A DNA stretch of 64,000 nt, from assembly GCF_000005505.3 (NCBI RefSeq), contig NC_016135.3:520001-584000 (forward strand), in the 5' to 3' direction. Positions 33,357 to 43,707 of the stretch are shown here, one piece after another. Both the position numbers and the translations under genes were made by a program. The stretch's first letter is position 1; each line of letters begins with the position of its first letter. Origin of the DNA: Brachypodium distachyon (taxonomy: Eukaryota > Streptophyta > Magnoliopsida > Poales > Poaceae). A model generated the notes under the pieces. The model had not been told where the DNA came from. It did no database searches and saw only the letters and a list, made by a program, of their open reading frames with translations.

Positions 33357-34497
33357 ATGTACATAATGATGTCCTCCGGCTACGTTGCTATATCTCGCTG
33401 TCCGGTGATTTTTGATGGGATCAACTACACGGACTTCGTCGGCCACATGCGCATCCACACGCGCGGTCTTGGACTTTGGGGCGCTCTTTCCGGCGAGGTG
33501 CTGTGTCCACCCTCTCCCGTTCAACCGGTCGAGCCTTCTCCGCCGGTCCCTCCGACTGTTGATCCGACGGCTTCCCAGGATATGTTGCTGCTGCCAAGAA
33601 GGCCGACGATGCTGCTGTTGTTGCCTATGAGCAACAGCTCTCCGACTACAAGCTTGCACTTGATGATTTTCGTGTTGCGCTTGCTGCCTATACACACGGA
33701 TGGATGCAGATGCTCGTGCGTCGACTGTTCTTGTTTCCAGTGTTCTGCCCCAGTTCTCCTCCGAGATTGTCGGCTTCTCCTCGGCGTTTCAAATGTGGAC
33801 TCACCTGAGCCAGCGTTATCAGCCCACTGGTGACGCTCTGTACCTCTTCGTGGTCCGTCAGGAGCACGAACTTCGACAGGGTGATGGTACCATCGATGAA
33901 TTCTATTCTCGGAGCTCAGCTATTTGGAGACAGCTTGATTCTCTTCGCTCCACTAGTTGTGGCACTTGTGCGTGCTGTCAGACTGCTCGTGCTGATAAGG
34001 AGTTCCACCGTCTCTACGAGTTTTTGTCGCGGCTCCGTAAGGAGTTCGAGCCGCGGCGTGCTCAGCTCTTTGCACGGGTCCCTCGTGTCACTCTACTGGA
34101 GGCACTCACCGAGCTTCGTGCCGAGGAGACTCGTCTGTGTGGTGCTAGTTTATTGGAGATTCCCACCGTCCTCGCTGCTCGACCACTTGCTACACCGACT
34201 ACACCTCGTTCCAGTGCCTCGGCTCCCCTGCTGCCTACTCCGGCGGGTGGATCACGCCCTCCGTCTGGTGGTGCTCGCCCTCATTGCACCTACTGCGAGA
34301 AGGACGGTCACAGTTATTCTTCCTGCTTTAGGCGGAAGCGGGATCTTTTCTCGTGGTCCTTTTTCTTTGGGCACCGGATCGTCTACTTCGACTTCTGCAT
34401 CGACATCCTCGGCCTTGTCATCCATCGAGCAGGAGATTGCACGTCTTCGTCGTATGCTTGCTGCTACTGGTTCTCCCTCAGCAGGTTCTGCTACTGA
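33357..34497 (+). pseudogene. copia gag (frameshifted)
   Basis: The capsid-like region is recognisable from FDGINYTDFVGHMRIH, then QRYQPTGDALYL and SSAIWRQLDSLRS. It ends with a zinc knuckle CTYCEKDGHSYSSC of the CX2CX4HX4C type. At least two frame changes between about 33570 and 33710 separate the N-terminal part from the rest, so no single frame covers gag. Confidence 0.8.
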
Positions 34498-34527
34498 GTC
34501 TTCTAGCACTGAGAGAGTACATTCCCG

Positions 34528-36472
34528 TGGATTCTCGATTCTGGAGCATCTTTTCACATGACCTCTGATTCTTCTATCTTGTCCTCCCTTAGACCTTTAG
34601 ATTCTCCGGTCCATGTTCTTACTGCTGATGGTACTTCTCTTCCGGTTGCTAGTCAAGGCATTCTTAGCAATTCCACTTTCCATGTTTCTCCTGTTGCTCA
34701 TGTTCCTCGACTCACCATGCAGCTTCTTTCTGCTGGTCAGCTTACTGACTCTAGTTGTCACGTCATTCTCGACGCTGACTCTTGTTTTGTTCAGGATCAT
34801 CGCATGAGCGCTCTGGTTGGAGCTGGCCCCCGGCGCCGTGACTCTCAGGGCCTCTGGGAGCTTGACTGGCTTCGTTCTCCTTCCGCTGCCCCTGTCGCCA
34901 GCCTTTCAACTCCAGTTGTTATGTCTACTAGCTCTTTTCAGCAGTGGCACCATCGTCTTGGTCATCTATGTGGTTCTCGTTTGTCGTCTTTAGTTTGTCG
35001 AGGTCTTCTGGGGTCTGTCTCAGGAGATGTGTGATTAGATTGTCAGGGTTGTAAACTCGGTAAACAGATTCAGTTACCATATCCTCATAGTGAGTCAGTG
35101 TCTAAGCGTCCTTTTGATCTTGTTCACTCAGATGTTTGGGGTCAGGCTCCCTTCGTTTCAAAAGGGGGTCATCGCTACTATGTTCTTTTTATAGATGATT
35201 TTTCACGCTACACTTGGATATACTTTATGTCTTCTCGTAGTGAGGTTTTATCTATCTATCTATCAAAAGTTTGCTGCCATGGTTCACACCCAGTTCCACA
35301 CTCCTATTCGTATTTTCCGTGCAGATTCTGTTGGTGAGTATACCTCTCGTTCTCTACGCGGATTCCTTGCTGAGCAGGGCACGCTTGCTCAGTTTTCTTG
35401 TCCTGGTGCTCATGCTCAGAATGGTGTTGCTGAGCGCAAGCATCGTCATCTACTTGAGACGGCTCCCACCTTGATGATCGCTGCCTCTCTTCCTCCTCAC
35501 TTTTGGGCTGAGGCAGTATCTACCGCTGCCTATCTTATCAACATTCAGCCATCCTCTACTCTAAAAGGGGGCATTCCTCTTGAGCGTCTCTAGGATCGCT
35601 CTCCTGATTATTCCGAGCTTCGGTCATTTGGCTGCGTTTGCTACGTTCTTCTAGCTGATCGCGAGCGTACCAAGCTGACCACTCAGTCTGTTGAGTGCAT
35701 CTTCCTCGGCTATGATGATGAGCACAAGGGCTATCGGTGCTGGGATCCGAATGCTCGTCGGATACGGATTTCTCGGGATGTGACTTTTGATGAGTCTGAT
35801 CCGACTCGCTATCGTCATCTTGTTGGGAGTTTGGTATATCTAGCTGTCACTCGTCCAGATATTTCTTATCCGGTTCATGTTCTCAGTCAGTTTGTTTTTG
35901 CTCCCACTCATGTTCACTATAGCCACCTCCTTCGAGTTCTGCGTTATCTTCGTGGGACTGTCTCTCGCCGTCTTTTCTTCCCACGCTCCAGCTCGCTCCA
36001 GCTTCGGGCATACTCGGATGCTACCTAGGCTAGTGATCCTTTGGATCGCCGGTCCTTGTCTGCTTATTATGTTTTTCTAGGTGGTTCTCTTATTGCTTGG
36101 AACACGAAGAAACAGGTTGCAGTCTCTCGTTCGAGTGCGGAGGTAGAGTTGCGTGCTACGGCACTTTTGACGGCTGAGGTGACTTGGCTTCGGTGGTTAC
36201 TTGAGGATTTTGGTGTTTCTGTTACTACACCTACTCCTCTTTTGTCAGACAGTACAGGTGCTATGAGCATTGTGCGTGATCCCGTGAAGCATGAGCTTAT
36301 CAAGCATATTGGTGTGGATGCTTCTTTCATGCGCTCTTGTGTACAGGATCAGGTTGTTGATCTTCATTTTGTGCCTTCTGAGCTCCCGTTAGCATATTTC
36401 TTCAGGAAGGCCCAGACTAGAGCACATCATGGCTTTTATCTCTCCAAACTTAGTGTTGCTGATCCACCGTGA
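34528..36472 (+). pseudogene. copia pol remnant: protease, integrase, RNase H; RT core deleted
   Basis: The aspartic protease motif WILDSGASFHMT starts at 34528. The GAG-pre-integrase and integrase parts follow ([38 protein letters not shown]). After DVTFDES near 35800 the sequence jumps to the end of RT (YLAVTRPDISYPVHVLSQF) and then to RNase H (SRSSAEVELRATA), so the catalytic RT domain is absent. In-frame stops occur near 35032, 35591 and 36026, with frame changes as well. Confidence 0.85.
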
Positions 36473-36484
36473 GTTTGAGGAGGG

Positions 36485-36617
36485 TGTTAGAGTTGTAGTT
36501 GTATAGCCATGGTATATCCCCATTGTATAAGAGGTTTTCTGCATATTTGCCACACATGTACCTGTATATATACTGGCCTTTGGTCTCCTGGAAATACAAG
36601 TTGCATATTTCCTAACA
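36485..36617 (+). repeat. 3' LTR of the copia element
   Basis: A 133-bp LTR matching the 5' copy apart from a few differences, preceded by the polypurine tract and followed by the TCACA target duplication. Confidence 0.9.
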
Positions 36618-36622
36618 TCACA

Positions 36623-37140
36623 CACCAATCAAAATGCATGCTTTCAAATAATAATAAAAAAAAATACTTTGTTTGATATATATAATCTTGGCAAGCTAAA
36701 CAGCACTCTCACACCATGAGGGTTGTGTGACCATGGTAAAGACACACCACAGGCACATGAAACCCTTCTTATTACAAGCACAAATTAAACCAAATCAAAC
36801 CACACACAGATGAATATAGTTAAGCAGTAGCACACGCAGGAATGAGAACCCGTTAACAGTTAATTAAGGAGCATCAAGCTAGCAAGCACATATTTTATTC
36901 TTCGCAAGACACCCCAACACCATCTTGGAAAAGCAATCACTGATTTGAACTGTTGCCACCGCCAAACCTACACAGACAACATAATGCATAAGTGAGCTAT
37001 ACATCTGCACTGTACAAGCATGTAGAGAGTTCAGATTATCACATAGTAAAATTTAGTTTTATGTGATAGATGCATGAAACAGGAAACAAAGGGAGAAAGA
37101 CTTGTGCATATATGTGTACCTGAACGGTTACATCAGGGAT
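36623..37140 (-). other. Duplicated 3' flank of an NLR-like gene
   Basis: This non-coding DNA resembles 37490-37990 and 50000-50800, the 3' flanks of the other two NLR-like copies (shared CTTGGCAAGC, ACTCTCACAC, CACAGGCACATGAAA and CCACACACAGATGAA). It is the downstream part of a third, mostly lost copy. Confidence 0.65.
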
Positions 37141-37352
37141 CACTGCAGAACCGAGCCTCTGGGCAGGGAAGGGTGATGTCCGTTCTTGTAATATGACGAG
37201 TGGCGTGTCTCGAAGAGGGAAGGGTGGTGGCCAGCCTCCAGCCCATCCCACTCCAGCTTCTCCCACAAGTCCTTCTCGCACTCCACGACGGGGCGGCTAT
37301 CTCGCCCAACGGTCGGGAGGCGCATGAGACCCCAGCATTCCCTCAGCGCTCC
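37141..37352 (-). pseudogene. 3' fragment of an NLR-like gene
   Basis: The minus strand encodes only the last 60-70 residues of the protein made by the neighbouring gene: ECWGLMRLPTVGRDSRPVVECEKD, LEWDGLEAGHHPSLFE and PRGSVLQ. A duplicated HHPSL stretch is present near the end. Nothing of the LRR or NB-ARC-like parts is attached upstream, so this is a relic of unequal exchange in the tandem array. Confidence 0.8.
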
Positions 37353-37995
37353 TCCGCCCGTCCGCCGGCGGGCGAGCTCGCCGACGATCCGCGTCTTCCG
37401 TGGTCGTCCCAGCGTAGTAGTCGCGCTTCAACCCTTTAGATCGAAAAGTCTGTAATACGAGTTTGGGGATTACTGAAGATCACACGATGCTTCCAAATCA
37501 ACCACGCCCAAATTAATTTGGTTTCATACAAATAGTCTTTGGCAAGCCAAGAAGTACTCTCACTCACACAGTGGGGGTTGTATGTCTGGCCATGGTGCGA
37601 CACAACACAGGCACATGAAATCCTTCTTATTAAAAGCACAAATAAAACCAAACCACACACAGATGAAAATAAATTCAGCAGAACACAAGCAAACGCGCAT
37701 CAAATTCTTCTTCTTTCAGAATTCAGAAAACACTCCGAGTCTCCGACACAATATTGGCCAGCAAAAATTCATCGACTTGAACTGTTGTAGGTTTGTCACC
37801 ACCAAACCTACAGAGACAGCAGAACACATGAATTAAATGGACCAAAGGTAATTAGGACAGAAGACAAAGAGGTTGATTAACCTGTAATAAAGATACACGG
37901 TAAATGTACAATCCTGTTTGCAGTTCAGATAATCACATAGTAAATGCTAAATCGCATATATGAGTACCTGGACGCCTGGACGGTTATGTCGGGGA

Positions 37996-40900
37996 TCACC
38001 GGAGAACCGAGCCTCTGGGCAGCGGCTTCTTGTAATACGACGAGTGGCGTGGCTCAAAGAGGGAAGGGTGGTGGCCAGCTTCCAACCCGTCCCACTCCAG
38101 CTTCTCCCACCAATCCTTCTCGCACTCCACCACGGGGCGGCTATCTGGCCCGACGGCTGGGAGGCGCCTGAGACCCCAGCATCCCCTGAGCCGGACGGTC
38201 TCGAGATTGGGGGCAAACATCTTGGCCTCGCAGATCCGTTGCAGCTTATAGACCCCATGCAGGTAGATGTGCTTCAGCTTTGGGAAGATGTGCTTCAGCT
38301 TTGGGAACTCCAATACGCCATTCCTATGATCGGTAGCTATTCGTGTCAGAAACTGTTCCTCCACAGGGAATACCTCAATGAGGTCACCACAGTTGACAAT
38401 GTGAAGCGTCTCTAAGCTTCTCAAGGTGAACCCCAACAGCGGGAGAACATATGCGAGCCTCGGGCAGGAGTACAGGTGTATATTCCGTAGTTTCGCAAAG
38501 GAAACATCGTCCTTGCCTGTTGTCCTTCCTTTGCTCCAAATACAATGGGCCATCCGGAGATCAGCCGCCCAAAAGTTCTCTAGTTTTTCGAAGCAGTAGT
38601 AATTGAACCAAATAGTAAACACTGTATGCATCCTGGGGCATCTCACCACATGACACCGTTTCAGATGTCGCCATAAGATTCTCTTATCTTCTATGGACAT
38701 CATGTGTTCAGGGATGACCGTGGTGACGGAGGAATTGTCGTGCACATGCAACGACTCAGTCTTTGCCACCGCAAAGACGATAGCCTTGATTCCTTGTGAA
38801 CTCTCCATGCCAATGTCGCTAATTCCCTCACCAATCTCCACATGGAAGTCCGACGGCTGAAACTGCAGTGCGTTGATGTGGTCATGATCAATAGCCATGT
38901 CATCAACATCAACATCCATGTAGGTCCGGTAATTCTTCGGTATTAGTAACTTTGGTCCAGGACGACCCATTATTTGCCCCCTCTTATAGCTTTTTTCCTC
39001 AGATTTGCTGGTACAAGGGACACATAGATTTAAATGGGACCTAGCACTCTTCCAGCAGAATGCAACATTACTTTGTAATACCAAGCTCTGAAAAAACCGT
39101 ATGTCCATTATACTAACATATGCTTGATCAAGTTTTGTATGAACACGACAGACCGAAGAATCAATGTGTAATAATGTTAGTTTTGGCAAACCCATCTCCG
39201 GCCATAGAATGGCATAGAGCTGCAAGCATCCCAGTAAAATAATTTCTTCAAGAATTGGAACTTGCAGCACTTCATCCTTGAGGTCAAGTGTTTTGACCAA
39301 AGTACCTGATAGATCCAGCTTCTCAAGATTTGGAAGTGACCCACACAATGTGAAGCTCGCCAATCTTGCACAACCAGCCAAAGAGATACTTGTGATTTCG
39401 GCTTTCTTATTATGATCCACTCCCGCACGAGCATCTAAGCTGAATGATTCAAGTGATGGAGGTAGTTCTTCGGGGCCAACATGCTTCAAACCAACACAGC
39501 CATCTAGAACCAGAGTCTTGAGACTAGTTGCCCCTGATAAACTTGGTAACACTTGCATTGCACTATTCCCAGAAAGGTCAAGGAGCTCCAGCTTAACCAT
39601 ATCTCTGAATTCATCCATTTCTTCTGTCACCCAAGGGGATGTAGGCTCAATTACTCGGAGCTTTCGAACATTCTGCAGTTGACGCCATTCCATACTGCGG
39701 CGCCAAATCCTTCCCTTGTTTATATGCACCTCCCTAATGTTTGCAGACATCTGATCAGTTATCTCTGGTGATGAAACCAATTCCCAATCTGTTTTGCGTA
39801 TGTCTAGTACCCATAGGCTCTGAAAAAATACCATAGCTGGTCTATCCTGCTTCTCACCATCTTCTTCTTGCCGATCCTTGCAGCCATCTAATCCGAGGAA
39901 TCTTATGTTGCGGCAACAATGGAAAGGAGGTGAAGAAAAACTGAAGGTGCAGCGGCATAGTTTGAGCACATGAAGGTTGTCCGATTGATGAAACATGTCA
40001 TAGGGCAATAACCGTAATGAGGGATCAGATCCGCTTGTGTCCGGCAACAAGAAAAATGAAGTGGACTCAGGGTGCACAGTCAACAGTTCCGGCAACAAGA
40101 TCCTCACAACCATCCATCGTTCCGGAGGAGTCTCCAGTTTGCCACCAAATGACAGCAGTGTGTTAGACGAATAATCTTCCATACGTATCTGATGATGAAG
40201 AGCAGCAGCAACCTTCCATGCTTTTTCATCCTGACCTCCTTGTATAATCCCATCACAGACCCAATAGCTAGAAGCATGAGTTGCCCAGTTGTAGTCCATG
40301 ACGTCGCCTCCCTGAGAATTTAATGCCAACAGATACAAGAAACAAACTGCTTGACCAAGATTATCTGAGCAGCCATCAATTTCGCTAGCCTCATTTTCCA
40401 GCAAAAAATTCCACCCGTGAGTACTATACTCATCATAAAGACAGAGATGTGAATTATCCACCTTTTCTGTAATTTTTGAGTTGAGCCGAAGCCTTCCTCG
40501 AAATGTCCACAGGACTTTATTGCCAAACCATACAGACAGAACAATGCCAAAATCATTCAAGTCAATTGCGGTGTCGCTCCCATTATGGAACACAACTAAG
40601 CATTTCTGGTCTCGTAAGGATCGATGGATCTCTTCCCCAACGCCATGTATCTCGTTTCTGGAGCTTTCATCTACCCCTCTGAAATCATCTTCCTTGTCTT
40701 GCCTGTCAAAAATAGCCATGACCCACTGAGGAAGCTTGAGTTCTTGCACGATTGTCCTCTGTAGTGCTCTTCGGCTTTTCCACCTCGAGCAATCAACATG
40801 GATGATCTTGTCGAATATCTTCAGCAAAGAAGGCGGAGGGTCTTGAGCTATAGCTCTAAGCACCGCCGAAGCAGCCAGCCCCTTCCATCCATCAAAATAG

Positions 40901-41019
40901 ATGGCCTTGTATGCGGTATCGTTTGTGTCCTCTAGAAAAGGGATTATCTGCTCAACCGCTTGTTCGATGTTGTTGGGAAGAATCCGCTGCATTAGTTGAT
41001 GGCGGTTAGTTGAGTTCAC
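37996..41019 (-). CDS. Grass NB-ARC/LRR-like protein with degenerate P-loop (At4g19050-like)
   Basis: One uninterrupted frame of 1007 codons starts at ATG 41019. No coiled-coil, TIR or RPW8 domain precedes the NB-ARC-like part, which begins near residue 20. The place of the P-loop reads YFDGWKGLAASAVLRAIA (residues 41-58), without a G-x4-GK-T/S motif. Blocks equivalent to RNBS-A (HVDCSRWKSRRALQRTIVQEL) and kinase-2 (CLVVFHNGSD) follow. From about residue 360 the protein has irregular leucine-rich repeats (LLDLSGNSAMQVLPSLSG; LEKLDLSGTLVKTL) and ends with the conserved ECEKDWWEKLEWDGLEAGHHPSLFE. Such genes are usually annotated as putative disease resistance proteins; without a P-loop, ATP switching is doubtful. 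It has a broken paralogue at 50811-53791. An upstream exon cannot be ruled out. Confidence 0.8.
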   Translation of the reverse strand: MNSTNRHQLMQRILPNNIEQAVEQIIPFLEDTNDTAYKAIYFDGWKGLAASAVLRAIAQDPPPSLLKIFDKIIHVDCSRWKSRRALQRTIVQELKLPQWVMAIFDRQDKEDDFRGVDESSRNEIHGVGEEIHRSLRDQKCLVVFHNGSDTAIDLNDFGIVLSVWFGNKVLWTFRGRLRLNSKITEKVDNSHLCLYDEYSTHGWNFLLENEASEIDGCSDNLGQAVCFLYLLALNSQGGDVMDYNWATHASSYWVCDGIIQGGQDEKAWKVAAALHHQIRMEDYSSNTLLSFGGKLETPPERWMVVRILLPELLTVHPESTSFFLLPDTSGSDPSLRLLPYDMFHQSDNLHVLKLCRCTFSFSSPPFHCCRNIRFLGLDGCKDRQEEDGEKQDRPAMVFFQSLWVLDIRKTDWELVSSPEITDQMSANIREVHINKGRIWRRSMEWRQLQNVRKLRVIEPTSPWVTEEMDEFRDMVKLELLDLSGNSAMQVLPSLSGATSLKTLVLDGCVGLKHVGPEELPPSLESFSLDARAGVDHNKKAEITSISLAGCARLASFTLCGSLPNLEKLDLSGTLVKTLDLKDEVLQVPILEEIILLGCLQLYAILWPEMGLPKLTLLHIDSSVCRVHTKLDQAYVSIMDIRFFQSLVLQSNVAFCWKSARSHLNLCVPCTSKSEEKSYKRGQIMGRPGPKLLIPKNYRTYMDVDVDDMAIDHDHINALQFQPSDFHVEIGEGISDIGMESSQGIKAIVFAVAKTESLHVHDNSSVTTVIPEHMMSIEDKRILWRHLKRCHVVRCPRMHTVFTIWFNYYCFEKLENFWAADLRMAHCIWSKGRTTGKDDVSFAKLRNIHLYSCPRLAYVLPLLGFTLRSLETLHIVNCGDLIEVFPVEEQFLTRIATDHRNGVLEFPKLKHIFPKLKHIYLHGVYKLQRICEAKMFAPNLETVRLRGCWGLRRLPAVGPDSRPVVECEKDWWEKLEWDGLEAGHHPSLFEPRHSSYYKKPLPRGSVLR

Positions 41020-41204
41020 TCACTTAAGAATTATCCATCTAGTAACATATAAATGCAAAAGGTGAACCCCACTAGTTAAACTACACGCATGTGGCATTCA
41101 TATAGGCATGGAATAGTGGTTGGCGCCAGAAAAGAGGGAGCGCATTTCTAGCGATGAATTCCTCTACTAGACCGGATGCACGTCTAGCAGTTAAGATGTG
41201 GAAT

Positions 41205-41945
41205 ATGAGATGCTTGCAATGTGTTCGGTGAAATACCAACCCCGGAAACAAGAAAAGTTGCTTGTGGATTGATTCGGACTTTGAAATAGGGTGATAAACT
41301 TTAGATCCATGAATCAGGAATTTTTTCCTCTTATTCAGGATTTCTTAGATCTTGTAGTAGATGGTCTGGCAAATCGGCGACCATGTCATACGCAGATTGT
41401 CTTGTCTATGTTTATGCATTTAAGGTGTTTGATCTAATGTACTTTCAACTTGTACTGATATGTGTGTTATGAGTGAAAGGGAATTCAAAGTTACTCACGG
41501 ATTTGTGGAACAAATTAACTTTGTGAATCACCATGAAAAGTATTTGGGACACCACTAAGCCTACGGAAGCAAGAAAAGTTGCAATGTGAGGTACTTGCAA
41601 TGTGTTCGGTGAAATACCAACTACGGAAGCAAGAAAAGTTGCTTGTGGATCGATTTGGACTTTAAAGTACGGTGATAAACTTTAGATCCATGAATCGGGA
41701 TTTTTTTTGTCTTGTTCAGGATTTCTTAGATCTTGTAGTAGATGGTCCGGCGATCTTGTCAGACACAGATTATCTTGTCTATGTTTATCCATGCAAGGTG
41801 TTTGATCCGATGTACTTTCAACTTGTACTGATATTGTGTGTTAGGAGTGAAAGGGAATTCAAAATTTCTTACAGATTTGTGGAACAAATAAACTTTGTGA
41901 ATCACCATGAAAAGTATTTGGGACACCACTAAGCCTATGTGAAAT
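41205..41945. repeat. Two tandem copies of a ~375-bp non-coding unit
   Basis: The units begin near 41210 and 41585 and share long stretches such as TGTGTTCGGTGAAATACCAA, TTTCTTAGATCTTGTAGTAG and CACCATGAAAAGTATTTGGG. The paralogous position beside the other NLR-like copy (53880-54235) has a single unit, so this duplication occurred in one copy only or was lost from the other. Confidence 0.8.
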
Positions 41946-42915
41946 ATGCAAAATTGACCGAAACATATTTCAAACTCCTATTATTTATTTGAAACGCATC
42001 TAAAATTATGCATTTTGACTAAATGAAAGAAAAAAAGATAAGGCTCGTGAGAATGACCGGTGGGTCAGAATCACTAATTTATATAAGTCGTCGATTTCCA
42101 GGGTTTTATTTACTCATTAGTCTCGGACTCGTGGGTATCAGTTAAAATCTCATGTATTTGTAGTTTTGTGTTACACCTACCATTACATATGTGTCTCGGT
42201 GCACTTTACTGTCTTAGATTATGTCATGTCTATATATACACAACCACAATAAATAGTACTAGCCTAGATTGTGAGAATTGCATGCATTAGCTAGGTAGAT
42301 AAATACCACTCGAGGCATGACGACTAATATTTCGATGAAGGCCCGGCAAAGAGAACAAGAGCCAGATATATCTAACCCATCGAACGATCTGCACCTCGAG
42401 ATGAATTATTTTGCAATCACCTGGTTACCAGAAGAGTTTAGGAATTAGTTATGTTGGTGCATGAACAAACATTGTCAGTTGACGATGCATAATATACAAG
42501 CCTGTTATCTTGGGAACTGAATAAACTTCGAGCAGTTAACATGAGGTATCTATATAGCATAAGAATTGATAATCATACGGGATTACAAGTAGTACCTTAA
42601 GCTGCAGGCAGATCTTCTATCTTGTATGCTGATGATATGAGACAGTATCTGTTGGTATGAAGTATGAACTGCTTCTTTGTGCCAGAAGAAAGATGTTTAT
42701 GTCAGTTGTTATGAAGGTGGTATGGATTGTGGAACAACCAATGGGGATACTGGGTATCGAGCAACTGTTCAACTTGAGGTAATGGCTCTGGCTTCCTTTT
42801 TACGAAAGCATACGGTGGTTCTTTGCTTGAGGCTGGAGCTAATTAAAGAACAAAGACGAAACTGTCTGATTCTTTTGTTTCTTTCTCTTTTTACTTTCCT
42901 TTGAATAAAGCAAGG
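41946..42915. other. Duplicated intergenic DNA (copy 1)
   Basis: This non-coding stretch matches about 54240-55490 beside the second NLR-like copy. No gene was recognised in it. The end, with GAGGCTGGAGCTAATTAAAG, also recurs near 46190 and 55400. Confidence 0.7.
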
Positions 42916-43707
42916 GAAATCACGCGGCGTCAACAACCCAAAAAACAGATCGTCTCGTCAACAGGATAGGAAAAGGAGCCCTAGCCGCCGCCCGCCGCCG
43001 CTTCGATCAGATCGATCTCGTCTCCGGCCGGCCGGCCGGAGAACGAGGTCCCTGCTTATTCTACGTTTAGTGTTTTAGTATGTCTTCAAAATTTAGGGTT
43101 TGGTCAACCGGCAGCCGAACTATGGTGGTAATGGCGGCACTGCGCAGGTTAATAATAAGGTTTTCCCGACTCCTCATCCACCTCGTCGACGGCGATCCTG
43201 CCGGTGGCGGTGAGCAATGCGAGACGGTTGGTCGCTACTCTTCTGAAGTGGTGGATCTGGTTCTGTGTTTGTGCTTTGCAGGTTGTCTACGTGTATCGCT
43301 TTATTGGTTCTTTCTTCGATCGATGAGACTCGGTCAGCTTCGACCTCATCGTGGAGTTAGTGCGACTAGGTCTTTTTGGATCCGTCTGGCCGAATTTAGG
43401 ATGGTCATCCAACCCTCTTCGTCATCTTCTTCTCTGAAACGGTGGGAGCACTGTCACCGTCATCTTTTGGCTCCGACCGGCGACTTCCCGGCTGCTATGT
43501 CAACAACGGTTTCCTGGCTCCGACGTGGTTCGGATGTCCAAAGGCAGCATCGAGCTTCGCTCACGACGCGCCACCGGCAAGTGCAGGAGGAAGACAACGA
43601 CGTTTACCTACAAGAACTTGAGTGTAATTTTATTTTATTTTAAAGATGGTTCTGTAAGAGTTAGTTGATGTTAATATATGGCCTTGGCCTTCTCGCAAAA
43701 AAAAAAA
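42916..43707 (+). mobile_element. Poly(A)-tailed retroposon inserted in duplicated DNA
   Basis: About 790 bp starts AAATCACGCGGCG, has a GC-rich first part and ends CCTTCTCGC followed by a poly(A) run. The flanks are AAAGCAAGG on both sides (42907-42915 and about 43706-43714), the expected target duplication. The paralogous site near 55480 reads straight through AAAGCAAGGGCAGG without the insert. It looks like a LINE-mobilised, internally deleted or processed element; no recognisable protein was found. Confidence 0.75.

Larger units (their letters stand above)
32847..36617 (+). mobile_element. Ty1/copia LTR retrotransposon with an internal deletion
   Basis: Two short LTRs (32847-32975 and 36485-36617), both starting TGTTAGAG and ending CTAACA, bound the element. 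The 5-bp target duplication TCACA is present on both sides (32842-32846 and 36618-36622). A primer-binding site TATCAGAGCCAGG complementary to initiator tRNA-Met follows the 5' LTR, and a purine tract GAGGAGGG precedes the 3' LTR. Gag, protease, integrase and RNase H parts are recognisable in the copia order, but the reverse transcriptase core is missing and the frame is broken several times. The element cannot be autonomous. Confidence 0.93.

Noticed and set aside
33357..36472. Endogenous pararetrovirus or Ty3/gypsy interpretation
   Set aside because: The order protease-integrase-(RT)-RNase H, the zinc knuckle, the initiator-Met primer site and the short TG...CA LTRs are those of Ty1/copia.
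42677..42904. Possible small gene with MCQKKDVYVS start
   Set aside because: Related sequence in the paralogous block (55209-55480) does not keep the frame, so this is duplicated non-coding DNA.
43080..43643. A 187-codon frame inside the poly(A)-tailed retroposon
   Set aside because: No recognisable domain and strongly basic composition; GC-rich sequence opens frames by chance. It was kept only as part of the mobile element.
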